From positions 1-5,498 of the forward strand of contig CALHWR010000188.1 in NCBI GenBank assembly GCA_938036665.1: a DNA stretch of 5,498 bases. The letters are read 5' to 3'. A program made the translations under genes and the position numbers. Of the stretch, positions 5,014-5,498 are shown piece after piece (the stretch's first letter is position 1; each line of letters starts with the position of its first letter). The notes under the pieces were generated by a model. The model did no database searches. It saw only the letters and a list, made by a program, of their open reading frames with translations, and was not told the origin of the DNA. Source of the stretch: an uncultured Collinsella sp. Its GTDB lineage: Bacteria > Actinomycetota > Coriobacteriia > Coriobacteriales > Coriobacteriaceae.

Positions 5014-5418
5014 ATGGCTATCGAGAAGACCTTCATCATGATTAAGCCCGACGCCGTGCGCGATCGCAAGATCGGCGAGATCGTTGCTCGTATCGAGCGC
5101 AGCGGCCTTGTTATCGAGCGCATGGAGATGACCACGCTTGAGCGCGCCACCGTCGAGGAGCACTATGCTCATCTGGCCGATAAGCCCTTCTTTGGCGGTC
5201 TGTGTGACTTTATGACGAGCGGTCCGGTCGTCAAGATGGTCGTTTCCGGTCTCTCCGCTGTCTCCAAGATGCGCACCCTTATGGGCGCCACCAACCCGCT
5301 TGATGCCGCTCCCGGCACCATTCGCGGCGACTTTGCCGTCGATGTCAACGCCAACGTGATCCATGGCTCCGACTGCCTGGAGAACGCCGAGATCGAGATC
5401 AAGCGCTTTTTTGGCTAA
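5014..5418 (+). CDS. ndk: Nucleoside diphosphate kinase
   Basis: A 134-aa cytoplasmic kinase that transfers the gamma-phosphate of ATP to other nucleoside diphosphates through a phosphohistidine intermediate, balancing NTP and dNTP pools. The N-terminal block EKTFIMIKPDAV (4-15) includes the conserved Lys11. The active-site segment NVIHGSD (114-120) contains the phosphorylated His117, the same number as in E. coli Ndk. Length is slightly short of the usual 135-143 aa, but all core blocks are present and it ends normally at RFFG. The residue after HGSD is Cys121 where most family members have Ser; the effect is unknown. ATG 5014 is chosen because GAAAGG (5001-5006) lies 7 nt upstream; ATG 4972 in frame would add 14 residues and has no SD. 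It has its own promoter and terminator, so it appears monocistronic. Confidence 0.97.
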   Translation: MAIEKTFIMIKPDAVRDRKIGEIVARIERSGLVIERMEMTTLERATVEEHYAHLADKPFFGGLCDFMTSGPVVKMVVSGLSAVSKMRTLMGATNPLDAAPGTIRGDFAVDVNANVIHGSDCLENAEIEIKRFFG

Positions 5419-5420
5419 AC

Positions 5421-5442
5421 CAGCTTTGACTCCTTAAAGCTG
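5421..5442 (+). other. First hairpin after ndk
   Basis: CAGCTTTGA (5421-5429) pairs with TTAAAGCTG (5434-5442) over nine positions with one G-T pair and a tight 4-nt loop (CTCC). It starts 2 nt after the ndk stop and has no T tract, so it does not terminate by itself. It could protect the 3' end or influence termination at the next stem. Confidence 0.5.
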
Positions 5443-5456
5443 TTAGCGTGTGGCTT

Positions 5457-5494
5457 GGGCGCCGCGGAACTCCATCCGCGGCGCCCTTTTTATT
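5457..5494 (+). terminator. Intrinsic terminator of ndk
   Basis: A perfect 12-bp stem, GGGCGCCGCGGA (5457-5468) with TCCGCGGCGCCC (5475-5486), closes a 6-nt loop and is followed by TTTTTATT (5487-5494). This is a textbook rho-independent terminator, 38 nt after the ndk stop. Confidence 0.95.
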
Positions 5495-5498
5495 CCAG

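Overview
The window carries four confident protein-coding genes and one strong regulatory leader. In order they are a HAD-family phosphatase on the minus strand (77-904), argG (1458-2684, +), a possible small ORF (2918-3088, +), argH (3207-4637, +) and ndk (5014-5418, +). The genes are GC-rich with strongly C/G-ending codons, and the spacers are clearly more AT-rich. Shine-Dalgarno sites are of the GAAAGG(A) type, 7-9 nt before ATG. Protein style, codon use and gene content suggest a high-GC Gram-positive bacterium, most likely a gut Coriobacteriia such as Collinsella. That placement is an inference from general impression, not a database match.

Left part (1-904): the HAD phosphatase is complete, with all four catalytic motifs. 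It diverges from argG across a 553-nt spacer. Its own promoter region contains a 9-bp direct repeat at 21-bp spacing.

Centre-left (about 1110-1457): this is the notable part. A 24-codon ORF (1179-1253) with a near-ideal Shine-Dalgarno ends in the Arg-rich tail RRQRAISRRR followed by a stop. Four of its six Arg codons are CGA, a codon I could not find in argG, argH or ndk. Immediately downstream are two mutually exclusive RNA structures: an antiterminator-like hairpin (1261-1294) and a terminator-like hairpin (1285-1313) followed by TTTT. The reading is ribosome-mediated transcription attenuation of argG by arginine availability, analogous to the trp and his leaders. A further 14-bp inverted repeat (1294-1307 with 1393-1406) links the terminator loop to the sequence just before argG.

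Centre (1458-4637): argG and argH encode the last two steps of arginine biosynthesis (citrulline + aspartate to argininosuccinate, then to arginine + fumarate). They are separated by 522 nt containing hairpins, a terminator-like stem-loop and a possible 56-aa ORF, so they may not be simply co-transcribed. argH has a good terminator.

Right part (4638-5498): a 376-nt spacer has no convincing gene but holds a 12-bp tandem direct repeat and a plausible promoter. After it comes ndk, which ends in two consecutive hairpins, the second a textbook intrinsic terminator.
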